From CAVYUC01 sp963771595 (GTDB lineage Bacteria; Bacteroidota; Bacteroidia; Bacteroidales; Prolixibacteraceae): a stretch of DNA of 64,000 bases. Position numbers and translations under genes: made by a program. The notes beneath the pieces were generated by a model. That model was not told where the DNA came from and did not search any database. It saw nothing but the letters and a program-made list of their open reading frames with translations. How positions within the stretch are numbered: position 1 is the stretch's first letter; each line of letters starts with the position of its first letter. The DNA is taken from assembly GCA_963771595.1 (NCBI GenBank), contig CAVYUC010000028.1:186001-250000 (forward strand), given 5' to 3'. This document shows positions 35,763-43,778 of this stretch, one piece after another.

Positions 35763-36371
35763 TTATTCAATTAAAATTTTAACCACGCCCTTTTTTACCG
35801 ACACACTCTCATCCACTTTTAACGACGGCCGGTGCACATTGTCAGGAAAGAAAATGAAAAACTTGTCTGGTGTGGCTTTCTTGTAATTTCCCTCATCGAA
35901 TGAATAAAATGCAATGTCTTTTTCTTCGCTGTACGGTTCAGTTACCTTCACTTTGTCGAGGGTGGTTATTCCAATTAACTCTTCCCCTTTAATTACATAC
36001 TGAATATCAATGTATTTCCCATGAGATTCATATCGGGTGTCGGCTTTGTCCTTCGAATCGTATTCACTTACAGCAATGTACAGATGTTTTCCTTCCAACT
36101 CCTGTGTTCCAATGGGCAGACTGTCCAAATTGGCATTCTTCAAAAATTTAAAAGCCTGATCCCAATGTCTTGGATTTTTGTGGTAATAAACTGCAAATTC
36201 TCTTTTATCGATCGATTCATCGGGCTGAACCTGCCAGCCATTTAGCCACTCCTGTTTTTCAAACCATGCATTTACTTCTTCGTCTGTCCATTTTTCCGGA
36301 TCTTTTTGATTGGATGCACATGCGGCTAACAAAAATATTATCATGAGGAATAAGATTGATTTTTGAACCAT
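35763..36371 (-). CDS. YhcH/YjgK/YiaL family lipoprotein (DUF386)
   Basis: 202 residues from the ATG at 36371, which opens a lipoprotein signal (KSILFLMIIFLLAAC). Seen: a beta-barrel family core with YESHGKYIDIQYVIKGEELI, CSxx-like turn replaced by GITTLDKV, DIAFYSFDEG, and FFIFFPDNVHRPSL with the conserved His. Known: YhcH/YiaL proteins are cupin-like proteins linked to sugar-acid metabolism and are normally cytoplasmic and about 150 residues. Odd: this one is exported and has an extra N-terminal segment with WFEKQEWLNGWQ. The substrate is unknown. Confidence 0.88.
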   Translation of the reverse strand: MVQKSILFLMIIFLLAACASNQKDPEKWTDEEVNAWFEKQEWLNGWQVQPDESIDKREFAVYYHKNPRHWDQAFKFLKNANLDSLPIGTQELEGKHLYIAVSEYDSKDKADTRYESHGKYIDIQYVIKGEELIGITTLDKVKVTEPYSEEKDIAFYSFDEGNYKKATPDKFFIFFPDNVHRPSLKVDESVSVKKGVVKILIE

Positions 36372-36416
36372 ACTATTTTTGAAATTAGGTTTAAACAAGA
36401 CACTAAATGTAAGAAA

Positions 36417-36761
36417 TTAATCTTTTAGTTTCTGATTGTTTTGGTGTCTTTCCCGGTCGCGCGACGATTTCTTTTCAATATTTTTCAGAAAAGCATCATT
36501 TAGATTCACTCCTGTTTGATTGGCAAGACAAATAAGCACCCAAAGTACATCGGCCATTTCGTCTGCCAAATCATATTTTACATCTGATTTCTTGAAAGAC
36601 TGATCCCCGTATTTTCGCGCAATTATCCGTGCCAGTTCGCCTACTTCTTCGGTTAATACAGCCATATTGGTCAGCTCGCTGAAATAACGGACGCCGACGG
36701 TTTTAATCCAAACATCCACCATTTGCTGGGCATCGTTGATTGTTAATTTCCTGTTATTCAT
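36417..36761 (-). CDS. MazG-type nucleotide pyrophosphohydrolase
   Basis: 114 residues, single-domain type. Hydrolyses (d)NTPs to NMP and pyrophosphate. Seen: the metal-binding pattern LTEEVGELARIIARK (ExxE) and YDLADEMADVLWVLI (ExxD) of all-alpha NTP pyrophosphatases, with a Lys/Arg-rich tail. It is on the same strand as dtd upstream and YhcH downstream; the three may be one unit, although a C-rich repeat lies between dtd and this gene. Confidence 0.9.
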   Translation of the reverse strand: MNNRKLTINDAQQMVDVWIKTVGVRYFSELTNMAVLTEEVGELARIIARKYGDQSFKKSDVKYDLADEMADVLWVLICLANQTGVNLNDAFLKNIEKKSSRDRERHQNNQKLKD

Positions 36762-36800
36762 ACATCAAATTTAAATTGAATCTCAATTGTTGAAATCCTA

Positions 36801-36830
36801 CTCTTCTCCTTGGGAAGGGCGGGAGGGGCT
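36801..36830. repeat. C-rich dispersed repeat, copy 2 (inverted)
   Basis: CTCTTCTCCTTGGGAAGGGC continuing to GGGAGGGGC. Reverse-complemented it matches the CCCC-N-CCCC-AAGG-AGAAG pattern of the copy at 35533. It lies just after the dtd stop. Confidence 0.45.
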
Positions 36831-36832
36831 TT

Positions 36833-37288
36833 TTAAAAATCCTTCTGCTTCGAATCGAGAATAATCGTTACCGGGCCATCATTTACCAGCGAAACATCCA
36901 TCATAGCTCCAAAAATGCCTGTACCCACTTTTTTGCCCAATTCATTTTCTGTTTTTTTGATAAATTTCTCATACATCGGAACAGCAAAATCAGGCTTTGA
37001 CGAACGAATATATGATGGACGATTTCCCTTTTTGGTATTGGCAAAGAGTGTAAACTGGCTCACTATAATTACATCTCCCCCAACATCACGAAGCGATAAA
37101 TTCATCACCCCGTTTTCATCATTAAAAACTCTTAGTTGTACCACTTTTTTTACCAGCCAGTCGATATCTTCCTCTTTATCTGAATCTTCAATTCCCAGTA
37201 AAATCAGCAATCCGTGCTCTATGGCTGAAACAATTTCTCCATCTATCTTTACCGATGCTTTTTTAACTTTCTGAATGACTACTCTCAT
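36833..37288 (-). CDS. dtd: D-aminoacyl-tRNA deacylase
   Basis: 151 residues from the ATG at 37288; an upstream in-frame ATG adds 15 residues not seen in the family. Removes D-amino acids and glycine from mischarged tRNA. Seen: MRVVIQKVKKASVKIDGE, GLLILLGIEDSDKEED, the SQFTLFANTKKGNRPS motif and the cis-Gly-Pro motif VNDGPVTIIL. Confidence 0.96.
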   Translation of the reverse strand: MRVVIQKVKKASVKIDGEIVSAIEHGLLILLGIEDSDKEEDIDWLVKKVVQLRVFNDENGVMNLSLRDVGGDVIIVSQFTLFANTKKGNRPSYIRSSKPDFAVPMYEKFIKKTENELGKKVGTGIFGAMMDVSLVNDGPVTIILDSKQKDF

Positions 37289-37400
37289 TGTATCAATTTT
37301 TTCTATGGCTAATATAGAAAAACGCACGCGCATTTCAACCTTTTGAAAAATTTATTGTTTAAGTTTACATTGAATTTATTAAACAAAACATCGATTTTTT

Positions 37401-37526
37401 ATGAGACAAGTATATATGCGCGAATTAAATACTTCTTATTTACCGGAAGAATTAAAGAAAAATTATAATATGCAGTTAATTTATTTTACTGTAACAATTG
37501 CAAAACCGCGTAAAACAAAAAACTGA
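37401..37526 (+). CDS. Possible 41-residue small ORF before the TonB receptor
   Basis: ATG at 37401, reading MRQVYMRELNTSYLPEELKK and ending IAKPRKTKN, with a stop 13 bases before the receptor ATG. No family is recognised, and the length allows it to be chance. If real, it is a small basic leader gene. Confidence 0.25.
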   Translation: MRQVYMRELNTSYLPEELKKNYNMQLIYFTVTIAKPRKTKN

Positions 37527-37539
37527 AATAAAGGCAACT

Positions 37540-39921
37540 ATGAAATCAAGTATTATAACATTTTGGATTTTGTTGATGTCGTTTTCTGTTTTTGCACAGG
37601 AGGCAACGCTGAAAGGCCATGTTGAAGACGCGGTAAGCAACGAGCCGCTGCCATTTGTGAACATTGTAGTATCCGGAACAACTACTGGAACGACTACCGA
37701 CATCAACGGCAATTTTACTTTAACCGGATTAAAACCGGGTTTTGTGCGGGTTGAGGCATCATTTGTCGGATATAAAAAAGCCATTTCATCGGAAATTGAA
37801 GTAAGCGCAGCCAACACTAATTTTATTGAAATTCAGATGCAGCAACAAAAGGAACAAATTGAGGAAGTGACGGTAACTGCATCTCCTTTCCGGAAAACGG
37901 AAGAAAGCCCGGTTTCACTGCGTACCATCGGAATTGGTGAAATTGAAAAAAGCCCGGGTGCCAATCGAGACATTTCAAAAGTAATCCAGTCATTTCCCGG
38001 GGTTCAGTCAACACCGGCATTTCGCAATGATGTAATTATCCGTGGTGGTGGACCTTCCGAAAGCCGTTTTTACCTCGACGGGGTGGAAGTGCCGTTTATC
38101 AACCATTTTGCTACACAGGGTGCTTCAGGTGGACCAGTCGGAATCATCAATGCCGATTTCCTGCGCGAAGTAAATTATTACGCGGGTGCTTTTCCTGCAA
38201 ACCGCGGGAATGCGTTGAGCGGCATCCTCGAATTTTATCAGGTTGACGGGAATGAAGATAAGCTCAGGTTCCAGGGAACATTGGGGGCATCGGAAGTGGC
38301 CGCCACACTCGACGGGCCGCTTGGTGAAAAAACCACATTCATTTTTTCAGCCCGGCGCTCCTATCTGCAATTTTTGTTTAGTGTACTCGAATTGCCTTTC
38401 CTTCCCACATTTACTGATACGCAGTTTAAAATCAGAACACGGTTCGACAAAAAAAATGAGCTGACTTTTATTGGCCTTGGAGCACTCGATCACTCTGAAT
38501 TAAACCTGGAAATTGAAAACCCGGATGAACAGCAACAGTATATTTTAGGCGAACTTCCGGTAAACGACCAGTGGAGTTACACATTGGGCGCTGTTTATAA
38601 ACATTACCGCGATAACAGCTACCAAACTGTGGTTTTAAGCCGGAGCCACCTCAACAACGGGGCGTACAAATATTTTGAAAACGACGACAGTTCCGGGGAA
38701 AACAAAATTCTGGATTATTCTTCGGAAGAAATTGAAAATAAACTGCGGATTGAAGATAATATCCGCAGAGACGGATTCCGGTTAAATTTTGGGGCAAATC
38801 TCGATTTTGTTACCTATACGAATTCAACACAGCAAAAACGTTTTTATGCAGGCGAAATTTTGAACATAGACTATAACACCGATTTAAACCTGCTAAAATG
38901 GGGGCTTTTTGCCCAGGCAAGTAAAAGTGTATTGAATGAGCGACTGTCGCTTTCAGTGGGCGCCCGTGCCGATGCCAACAACTATACAGGGAGTATGAAT
39001 AATTTACTGAATCAGTTTTCGCCCCGTTTTTCAGCATCCTACAGTTTGACACCCGACTGGAGCCTGAATTTTAATACCGGTCGCTATTACCAGCTGCCGA
39101 CATACACTTCATTGGGATTTAAAGAAAATGGTGTATTGGTAAACAAGGAAAATAACCTAAAATACATTTCGGTAGACCACCTGATTGCGGGACTTGAATT
39201 TCGCCCGAAGCAGACTGTACTTTTTTCGGTTGAGGGATTTTGGAAAGGATACTCAGCTTACCCCTTTTCGGTAAAAGATGGAATAAGCCTGGCCAACAAA
39301 GGCGCCGATTTTGGCGTTGTTGGCGATGAGGAAGTAATTTCTGCATCCAGCGGCCGGGCTTATGGCACCGAATTTCAAGCACGAATAAATTCTACCGACG
39401 GATTCAATTTTAATCTCTCTTATACTTTGGTTCGAAGTGAATTTCAGAATGGAAACGGAGAATACATACCATCGAGCTGGGATTCGAAACATTTGCTGAA
39501 CGTCACCACAACAAAGGATTTGAAACGAAACTGGCGGATTGGTACCCGATGGCGCTTTGTCGGGGGCCTGCCTTACACTCCGTACGACATGGAACGCAGC
39601 TCCCTGGTTGAAGCATGGAACCTGAAAGGCGGGCCATATCTCGATTATTCGCGGCTCAATTCAAAGCGGTTTTCACCATTCCATCAGCTCGATGTCCGCG
39701 TCGATAAATCCTATTATTTGAATAAAATTACCGCCAAATTTTACATCGACATTCAAAACCTGTACAATTTTCAGGCGGAACAACAGGATATAATTGTACG
39801 AGCAACAGATGAAAACGGGAATTTTATTTTAACCGATAATGGTACGCGCTATGAATTGCGCCGGATTACAAATACCACCGGAACTGTACTTCCGACCATC
39901 GGAATTATTCTGGAATTTTAA
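37540..39921 (+). CDS. TonB-dependent receptor with CarboxypepD_reg-like domain
   Basis: 793 residues from the ATG at 37540, which opens a signal peptide (SIITFWILLMSFSVFAQ). Seen: N-terminal carboxypeptidase-regulatory-like domain (GHVEDAVSNEPLPFVNIVV, about 22-105), a link EEVTVTASPFRK, plug domain with FPGVQSTPAFRNDVIIRGGG and YLDGVEVPFINHF, then a barrel ending LPTIGIILEF. Known: imports siderophores, cofactors or metals in a TonB-dependent way. The lack of a SusD partner argues against a glycan locus. The ligand is unknown. Confidence 0.94.
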   Translation: MKSSIITFWILLMSFSVFAQEATLKGHVEDAVSNEPLPFVNIVVSGTTTGTTTDINGNFTLTGLKPGFVRVEASFVGYKKAISSEIEVSAANTNFIEIQMQQQKEQIEEVTVTASPFRKTEESPVSLRTIGIGEIEKSPGANRDISKVIQSFPGVQSTPAFRNDVIIRGGGPSESRFYLDGVEVPFINHFATQGASGGPVGIINADFLREVNYYAGAFPANRGNALSGILEFYQVDGNEDKLRFQGTLGASEVAATLDGPLGEKTTFIFSARRSYLQFLFSVLELPFLPTFTDTQFKIRTRFDKKNELTFIGLGALDHSELNLEIENPDEQQQYILGELPVNDQWSYTLGAVYKHYRDNSYQTVVLSRSHLNNGAYKYFENDDSSGENKILDYSSEEIENKLRIEDNIRRDGFRLNFGANLDFVTYTNSTQQKRFYAGEILNIDYNTDLNLLKWGLFAQASKSVLNERLSLSVGARADANNYTGSMNNLLNQFSPRFSASYSLTPDWSLNFNTGRYYQLPTYTSLGFKENGVLVNKENNLKYISVDHLIAGLEFRPKQTVLFSVEGFWKGYSAYPFSVKDGISLANKGADFGVVGDEEVISASSGRAYGTEFQARINSTDGFNFNLSYTLVRSEFQNGNGEYIPSSWDSKHLLNVTTTKDLKRNWRIGTRWRFVGGLPYTPYDMERSSLVEAWNLKGGPYLDYSRLNSKRFSPFHQLDVRVDKSYYLNKITAKFYIDIQNLYNFQAEQQDIIVRATDENGNFILTDNGTRYELRRITNTTGTVLPTIGIILEF

Positions 39922-39953
39922 AAGCAGCGAAAAAATACCAGAATTTTCGCAAA

Positions 39954-39995
39954 TTGTAAAACGCATTTTGTAAATTGCATTTTGCGTAAAATATT
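39954..39995 (+). repeat. Three 14-base tandem repeats upstream of ATPase copy 2
   Basis: TTGTAAAACGCATT (39954-39967), TTGTAAATTGCATT (39968-39981) and TTGCGTAAAATATT (39982-39995), ending 5 bases before the ATG at 40001. The 10-mer TGTAAATTGC at 39969-39978 begins 32 bases before the ATG, exactly as in ATPase copy 1 (10242, ATG 10274). Confidence 0.75.
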
Positions 39996-40000
39996 TGAGA

Positions 40001-41134
40001 ATGAAAAATATCTATCCAACAACTCCATTTCCCACCACCGGCTATTTCGGGCCGGAATACTTTTGTGACAGGGAAAATGAGACCGAAACATTAATCGGAA
40101 ATGTAAACGGCGGGTTATCCACTACACTGGTTGCCATTCGACGAATCGGAAAAACCGGGTTAATCAAACACCTTCAAAATAAATTATCCGGTACTTTAAT
40201 CTGTATTTATGCAGATATTTTACCTACCGAAAACAGTGTCGATTTTTTAAACAGTTTGGCCACTGCTATTTTGAATGCTGTTCCCGAAAAATCCGGGGTT
40301 GGAGCAAAAGTCTGGAATTTCATTAAATCGCTGCGTCCGGTAATTTCATTCGATGCATTGTCGGGCACGCCCAATGTTTCATTTAATATTCAGGATAAAG
40401 AAAGCGAACATCAAATCGGAACGTTGTTTTCTTTCCTGGAAAACCAAAATAAGCGCGTACTATTTGCCATCGATGAATTTCAGCAAATACTGAATTACCC
40501 CGAAACCAATGTAGATGCATGGCTTCGTAAAATTATCCAGCAATTGAAGAATGTTGTGTTTATATTCTCAGGTAGTCAGCAACATTTAATGGCAGATATT
40601 TTTTCAAATCCATCCAAACCTTTTTTTAGAAGTACACAATTTCTGAAACTGGATAAAATTGAACGGGATGCGTATCAAAAATTCATTTTACACAAATTTG
40701 AGGAAAATAAAAAGAAAATTAATCCGGAAACAATAAATGAGATACTGGACTGGACAAACCTTCACACGTATTATGTGCAACTACTTTGCAACCGCATTTA
40801 TGCGAATTCAGGGAAGCAGGTTAAAGCTGAGAGCCTGCGTAATGAAGCAATGAAAATATTAAAGGAACAGGAATACGTGTTTTTTGGTTACCGCGACTTG
40901 ATTACAAAACAACAGTGGAATTTGTTAAAAGCGATTGCGTATGATGGAAAAGTTTTTAATATCACTTCAAAAGATTTTATTCAGAAACACAGTCTTGGAA
41001 GTCCTTCAACAGTTAACCGTTCTTTAAATGCGTTACTAAAAAAGGAGCTTATTTTTAGTGAGCACAATTCTGATGGAATATTATATTACAGCGTTTACGA
41101 CGTACTTTTTCAACGCTGGATACAAAATCAATAA
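40001..41134 (+). CDS. Arch_ATPase/COG1672-type AAA+ (STAND) ATPase, copy 2
   Basis: 377 residues from the ATG at 40001; a TTG two codons earlier lies in the repeat array. Closest to copy 1 at 10274. Seen: signature GYFGPEYFCDRENETETL, P-loop VAIRRIGKTGLIKHL, Walker B FAIDEFQQILNYPETNVDAWL near residue 160, sensor IFSGSQQHLMADIF followed by PFFRSTQFLKLDKI, and a C-terminal winged-helix region (QQWNLLKAIAYDGKVF ... STVNRSLNALLKKELIF). The P-loop starts with RRxGKT rather than GxxxxGKT, as in the rest of the family. The stop is 4 bases before the lplA-type start, so the two may be co-transcribed. Function unknown. Confidence 0.88.
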   Translation: MKNIYPTTPFPTTGYFGPEYFCDRENETETLIGNVNGGLSTTLVAIRRIGKTGLIKHLQNKLSGTLICIYADILPTENSVDFLNSLATAILNAVPEKSGVGAKVWNFIKSLRPVISFDALSGTPNVSFNIQDKESEHQIGTLFSFLENQNKRVLFAIDEFQQILNYPETNVDAWLRKIIQQLKNVVFIFSGSQQHLMADIFSNPSKPFFRSTQFLKLDKIERDAYQKFILHKFEENKKKINPETINEILDWTNLHTYYVQLLCNRIYANSGKQVKAESLRNEAMKILKEQEYVFFGYRDLITKQQWNLLKAIAYDGKVFNITSKDFIQKHSLGSPSTVNRSLNALLKKELIFSEHNSDGILYYSVYDVLFQRWIQNQ

Positions 41135-41138
41135 CATT

Positions 41139-42086
41139 ATGCTTTGCATTCACCTGAAAAATAACAATCCATACTTTTGCCTGGCAGCCGAAGAATATCT
41201 GCTTAAAAACTTCGGGGAAGATATCTTTATGCTGTGGCAAAGCAACGATACCATTGTTGTTGGCAAACACCAGTGCGCCATGGGAGAAATAAATTACCCA
41301 TACGTTAGAAAAAACAACATCACGGTTGCACGACGAATTTCAGGAGGCGGTACAGTTTTTCATGATGCAGGGAATGTAAATTTTGCATTTATTAAAAATG
41401 TGGATAATCCGGCCGAAATCAGTTTTAAAAAGTTTACAAGGCCAATTATTGATTCCCTGTCCAGATTAGATATTAAAGTAATCAATTCCGGACGAAATGA
41501 TTTACTGGTGGAAGGCAAAAAAATATCGGGCAATGCAGAACACATTTTTAAAAACCGGGTACTTCATCACGGAACGTTGCTTTTTAATTCGGATTTGGAA
41601 AACCTTGGAAATGCAATAAAAGTGGTTCCCGGAAAATACAAAACCAAAGCAGTGCAGTCGAACCGTAGCGAAGTGGCTAATATTTCCGGATTTCTGAAAT
41701 TTCCACTTTCGCTGGAGGAATTTATATCGTTATTGTTTGAAGTGCAACTGGAAGATCCGGAAAACCGGTTTAACGAATTAAGCGAAAAAGATGTCGATAG
41801 AATTGAACAACTGGCCGGTGAAAAATTCAGAACCTGGGAGTGGAACTTTGGATATTCACCAAAATATACATTCAGAAATGAAACAGAAATTGACGGGAAA
41901 AAGCTTGAAATTGAGCTAAAAGTGGAAAAGGGAATTATTAAAGAAGTTGAATGGGCAGGCAATTATTTTTCACCTTCGCAATTAGATAAAATGTCGAAAG
42001 AATTAAAAAATAGAAGGCATCATTTCACAGATATCAATGAATTTTTGAAAGATGAACCGGATGAACTGGTTTATACGTTTTTTTAA
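41139..42086 (+). CDS. Lipoate--protein ligase
   Basis: 315 residues from the ATG at 41139. Activates lipoate with ATP and transfers it to E2 and GcvH lipoyl domains. Seen: NDTIVVGKHQCAMGEIN, the signature RRISGGGTVFHDAGNVNFAF near residue 68, NDLLVEGKKISGNAEH with the catalytic Lys, and HHGTLLFNSDL. A C-terminal accessory domain (about 245-315) is present, as in LplA. It starts 4 bases after the ATPase stop. Confidence 0.93.
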   Translation: MLCIHLKNNNPYFCLAAEEYLLKNFGEDIFMLWQSNDTIVVGKHQCAMGEINYPYVRKNNITVARRISGGGTVFHDAGNVNFAFIKNVDNPAEISFKKFTRPIIDSLSRLDIKVINSGRNDLLVEGKKISGNAEHIFKNRVLHHGTLLFNSDLENLGNAIKVVPGKYKTKAVQSNRSEVANISGFLKFPLSLEEFISLLFEVQLEDPENRFNELSEKDVDRIEQLAGEKFRTWEWNFGYSPKYTFRNETEIDGKKLEIELKVEKGIIKEVEWAGNYFSPSQLDKMSKELKNRRHHFTDINEFLKDEPDELVYTFF

Positions 42087-42094
42087 AAATAAAA

Positions 42095-42132
42095 AAAACC
42101 GCGTAACTTTATCAGATTACACGGGTTTTCTT
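42095..42132. terminator. Imperfect terminator between lplA-type gene and trpB2
   Basis: AAAACCGCGTAA pairs with TTACACGGGTTTT with one bulge and one mismatch, flanked by A and T runs. It can serve both convergent genes. Confidence 0.55.
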
Positions 42133-42133
42133 T

Positions 42134-42163
42134 TCTCTCCCTTTTGGGGGAACTGGTGGGGGC
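42134..42163. repeat. C-rich dispersed repeat, copy 3 (inverted)
   Basis: TCTCTCCCTTTTGGGGGAAC continuing to GGTGGGGGC, just after the trpB2 stop. It is related to the elements at 35533 and 36801. Confidence 0.45.
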
Positions 42164-42168
42164 TTTCC

Positions 42169-43545
42169 TTATTTTGGCAGCGGGTAACCTTCCAGTTTCT
42201 TTAGGTTTTTGGCTATCTCTTCTTCCGGATATTCGTAATCTTCCAGTTCGCCAGCCATATATTTGCTGTAACCGACCAAATCCATTAAACCGTGTCCGCT
42301 GAAGTTGAACAGGATAACTTTTTCCTTTCCTTCTTCCTTTGCTCTCTTCGCTTCGCGGATAGTGGCGGCAATGGCATGTGTGGTTTCCGGTGCCGGAATT
42401 ATGCCTTCAGTTTTTGAGAATAATAAACCGGCTTCAAAACACTCACTTTGGTGAATGGCCTGAGCTTCCATTAAACCATCTCTCAAAGCAGCGCTCACCA
42501 GCGGCGCCATTCCGTGATAACGCAATCCACCTGCATGAATGGGTGCAGGCACAAAATTATGTCCCAAACTGTTCATGGCCAGCAGCGGTGTCATTTGGGC
42601 CACATCGCCATTGTCGTAAATAAAAGGTGCTTTTGTTAATGTGGGGCAGCTAAAAGGTTCAGCTCCGATAATCTGAATATTGGCACCATGAATTTTCTCG
42701 TACATGAACGGGAAAGAAATTCCGGCAAAATTACTTCCGCCACCACAGCAGCCAATAACTACATCAGGATTTTTAATTCCAACTTTAGCCAGTTGTTTTT
42801 TAGCTTCCAAACCAATGATTGTCTGATGCAGCATGACATGATTCAACACCGACCCCAGTGAGTAACGGGTTTCGCCTTTCGGATCGGTAACCGCAGCTTC
42901 CACTGCTTCCGAAATGGCAATTCCCAAACTTCCCGGAGTATCCGGAAATTCAGCCAAAATATTTCGTCCTGCCTGTGTTTCATTACTTGGGCTTGAAATA
43001 CATTTTCCACCCCATGTTTCCATCATCATTTTCCGAAATGGTTTCTGCTCGAAACTCACCTTCACCATAAAAACTTTGCATTCGATGCCACCCAATTGTG
43101 CACAGGCAAACGACAAAGCTGAACCCCATTGTCCGGCGCCGGTTTCGGTAGTCAGTTTTTTTATACCAAACTCTTTATTGTACCAGGCCTGTGCTACAGC
43201 AGTGTTTGGTTTGTGGCTTCCTGCAGGCGAAACCCCTTCGTTTTTATAATAGATTTTAGCCGGTGTCCCCAGCGCTTCTTCCAGTTGATAAGCCCGAATC
43301 AGCGGGCTCGGCCTCCATTGGACCAGTATTTCACGTATAGGCTCCGGAATATCAATCCAGCGTTCCTGGCTCACTTCCTGCTCAATCAGGTTCATCGGGA
43401 AAACGGGCTTCAACATATCCGGCGAAACGGGATTTCCATCGGGTCCGAGTGGTGGGTTTAAAGGTGTGGGCAGGTCGGGAGCAAGGTTGTACCACTGTTT
43501 TGGCATTTCCGATTCTTCGAGAAAAATCTTTTTTTGTCTGGTCAT
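42169..43545 (-). CDS. trpB2: TrpB2-type tryptophan synthase beta-like PLP enzyme
   Basis: 458 residues, longer than canonical TrpB (about 400), as is typical for TrpB2. Makes tryptophan from indole and serine, or salvages indole. Seen: N-terminal extension LPTPLNPPLGPDGNPVSPDM, RPSPLIRAYQLEE, the PLP-Lys motif NEGVSPAGSHKPNTAVAQ (HKxN) near residue 110, TETGAGQWGSALSFA, the phosphate cup CCGGGSNFAG near 260, and a C-terminal FNFSGHGLMDL. No trpA or other trp gene lies nearby. The upstream leader (promoter, Trp-codon peptide, terminator) suggests tryptophan-controlled transcription. Confidence 0.95.
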   Translation of the reverse strand: MTRQKKIFLEESEMPKQWYNLAPDLPTPLNPPLGPDGNPVSPDMLKPVFPMNLIEQEVSQERWIDIPEPIREILVQWRPSPLIRAYQLEEALGTPAKIYYKNEGVSPAGSHKPNTAVAQAWYNKEFGIKKLTTETGAGQWGSALSFACAQLGGIECKVFMVKVSFEQKPFRKMMMETWGGKCISSPSNETQAGRNILAEFPDTPGSLGIAISEAVEAAVTDPKGETRYSLGSVLNHVMLHQTIIGLEAKKQLAKVGIKNPDVVIGCCGGGSNFAGISFPFMYEKIHGANIQIIGAEPFSCPTLTKAPFIYDNGDVAQMTPLLAMNSLGHNFVPAPIHAGGLRYHGMAPLVSAALRDGLMEAQAIHQSECFEAGLLFSKTEGIIPAPETTHAIAATIREAKRAKEEGKEKVILFNFSGHGLMDLVGYSKYMAGELEDYEYPEEEIAKNLKKLEGYPLPK

Positions 43546-43580
43546 AATTATAAATTTTTGATTTTAATACTTTAAAATGA

Positions 43581-43619
43581 AAAAGGGATGCACTGCACAA
43601 TAAGCAACACATCCCTTTT
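43581..43619 (-). terminator. Leader terminator ahead of trpB2 (possible attenuator)
   Basis: On the minus strand AAAAGGGATG and CATCCCTTTT form a perfect 10-pair stem with a 19-base loop, followed by TCATTTT. It lies 36 bases before the trpB2 start and 8 bases after the stop of a Trp-containing leader frame. Confidence 0.65.
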
Positions 43620-43626
43620 CCTGCCT

Positions 43627-43716
43627 TTAAAACAGCAAAACAATATTTTCATCCCGCGCTTCCATTTTCACATTGCGCCAGTTCCATTCTTTTCCGTATA
43701 AAGGCATTTTATACAT
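43627..43716 (-). CDS. Candidate trp leader peptide
   Basis: 29-codon frame: MYKMPLYGKEWNWRNVKMEA then RDENIVLLF. Trp codons are at positions 11 and 13 (43684-43686 and 43678-43680). It has a purine-rich AAAGAGAG stretch 4-11 bases before the ATG. In the mRNA, TGCCTTTA of codons 4-6 (43699-43706) is perfectly complementary to TAAAGGCA at the stop (43622-43629). A ribosome held at the Trp codons would break this pairing next to the terminator. Seen: frame, helices, order. Inferred: attenuation. Confidence 0.55.
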   Translation of the reverse strand: MYKMPLYGKEWNWRNVKMEARDENIVLLF

Positions 43717-43737
43717 ATCTCTCTTTAATTCAATGCG

Positions 43738-43767
43738 TAAAACTAATATTATTTTTTTTCAATCAAA
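43738..43767 (-). promoter_or_regulatory. Likely promoter of the trpB2 leader transcript
   Basis: Minus strand TTTG (43767-43764), an 18-base spacer and TAGTTTTA (43745-43738), one base from TAnnTTTG. The leader ATG is about 20 bases downstream. Confidence 0.4.
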
Positions 43768-43778
43768 CAATCAAATTA

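Noticed and set aside
39954..39995. A CRISPR array
   Set aside because: The units are 14 bases in direct tandem with no spacers, and no cas genes are present in the window.
43581..43619. Only a terminator of the upstream porin gene
   Set aside because: It is about 160 bases beyond the porin stop, after a promoter-like site and the leader frame, so an attenuator explains the layout better; this is not excluded.
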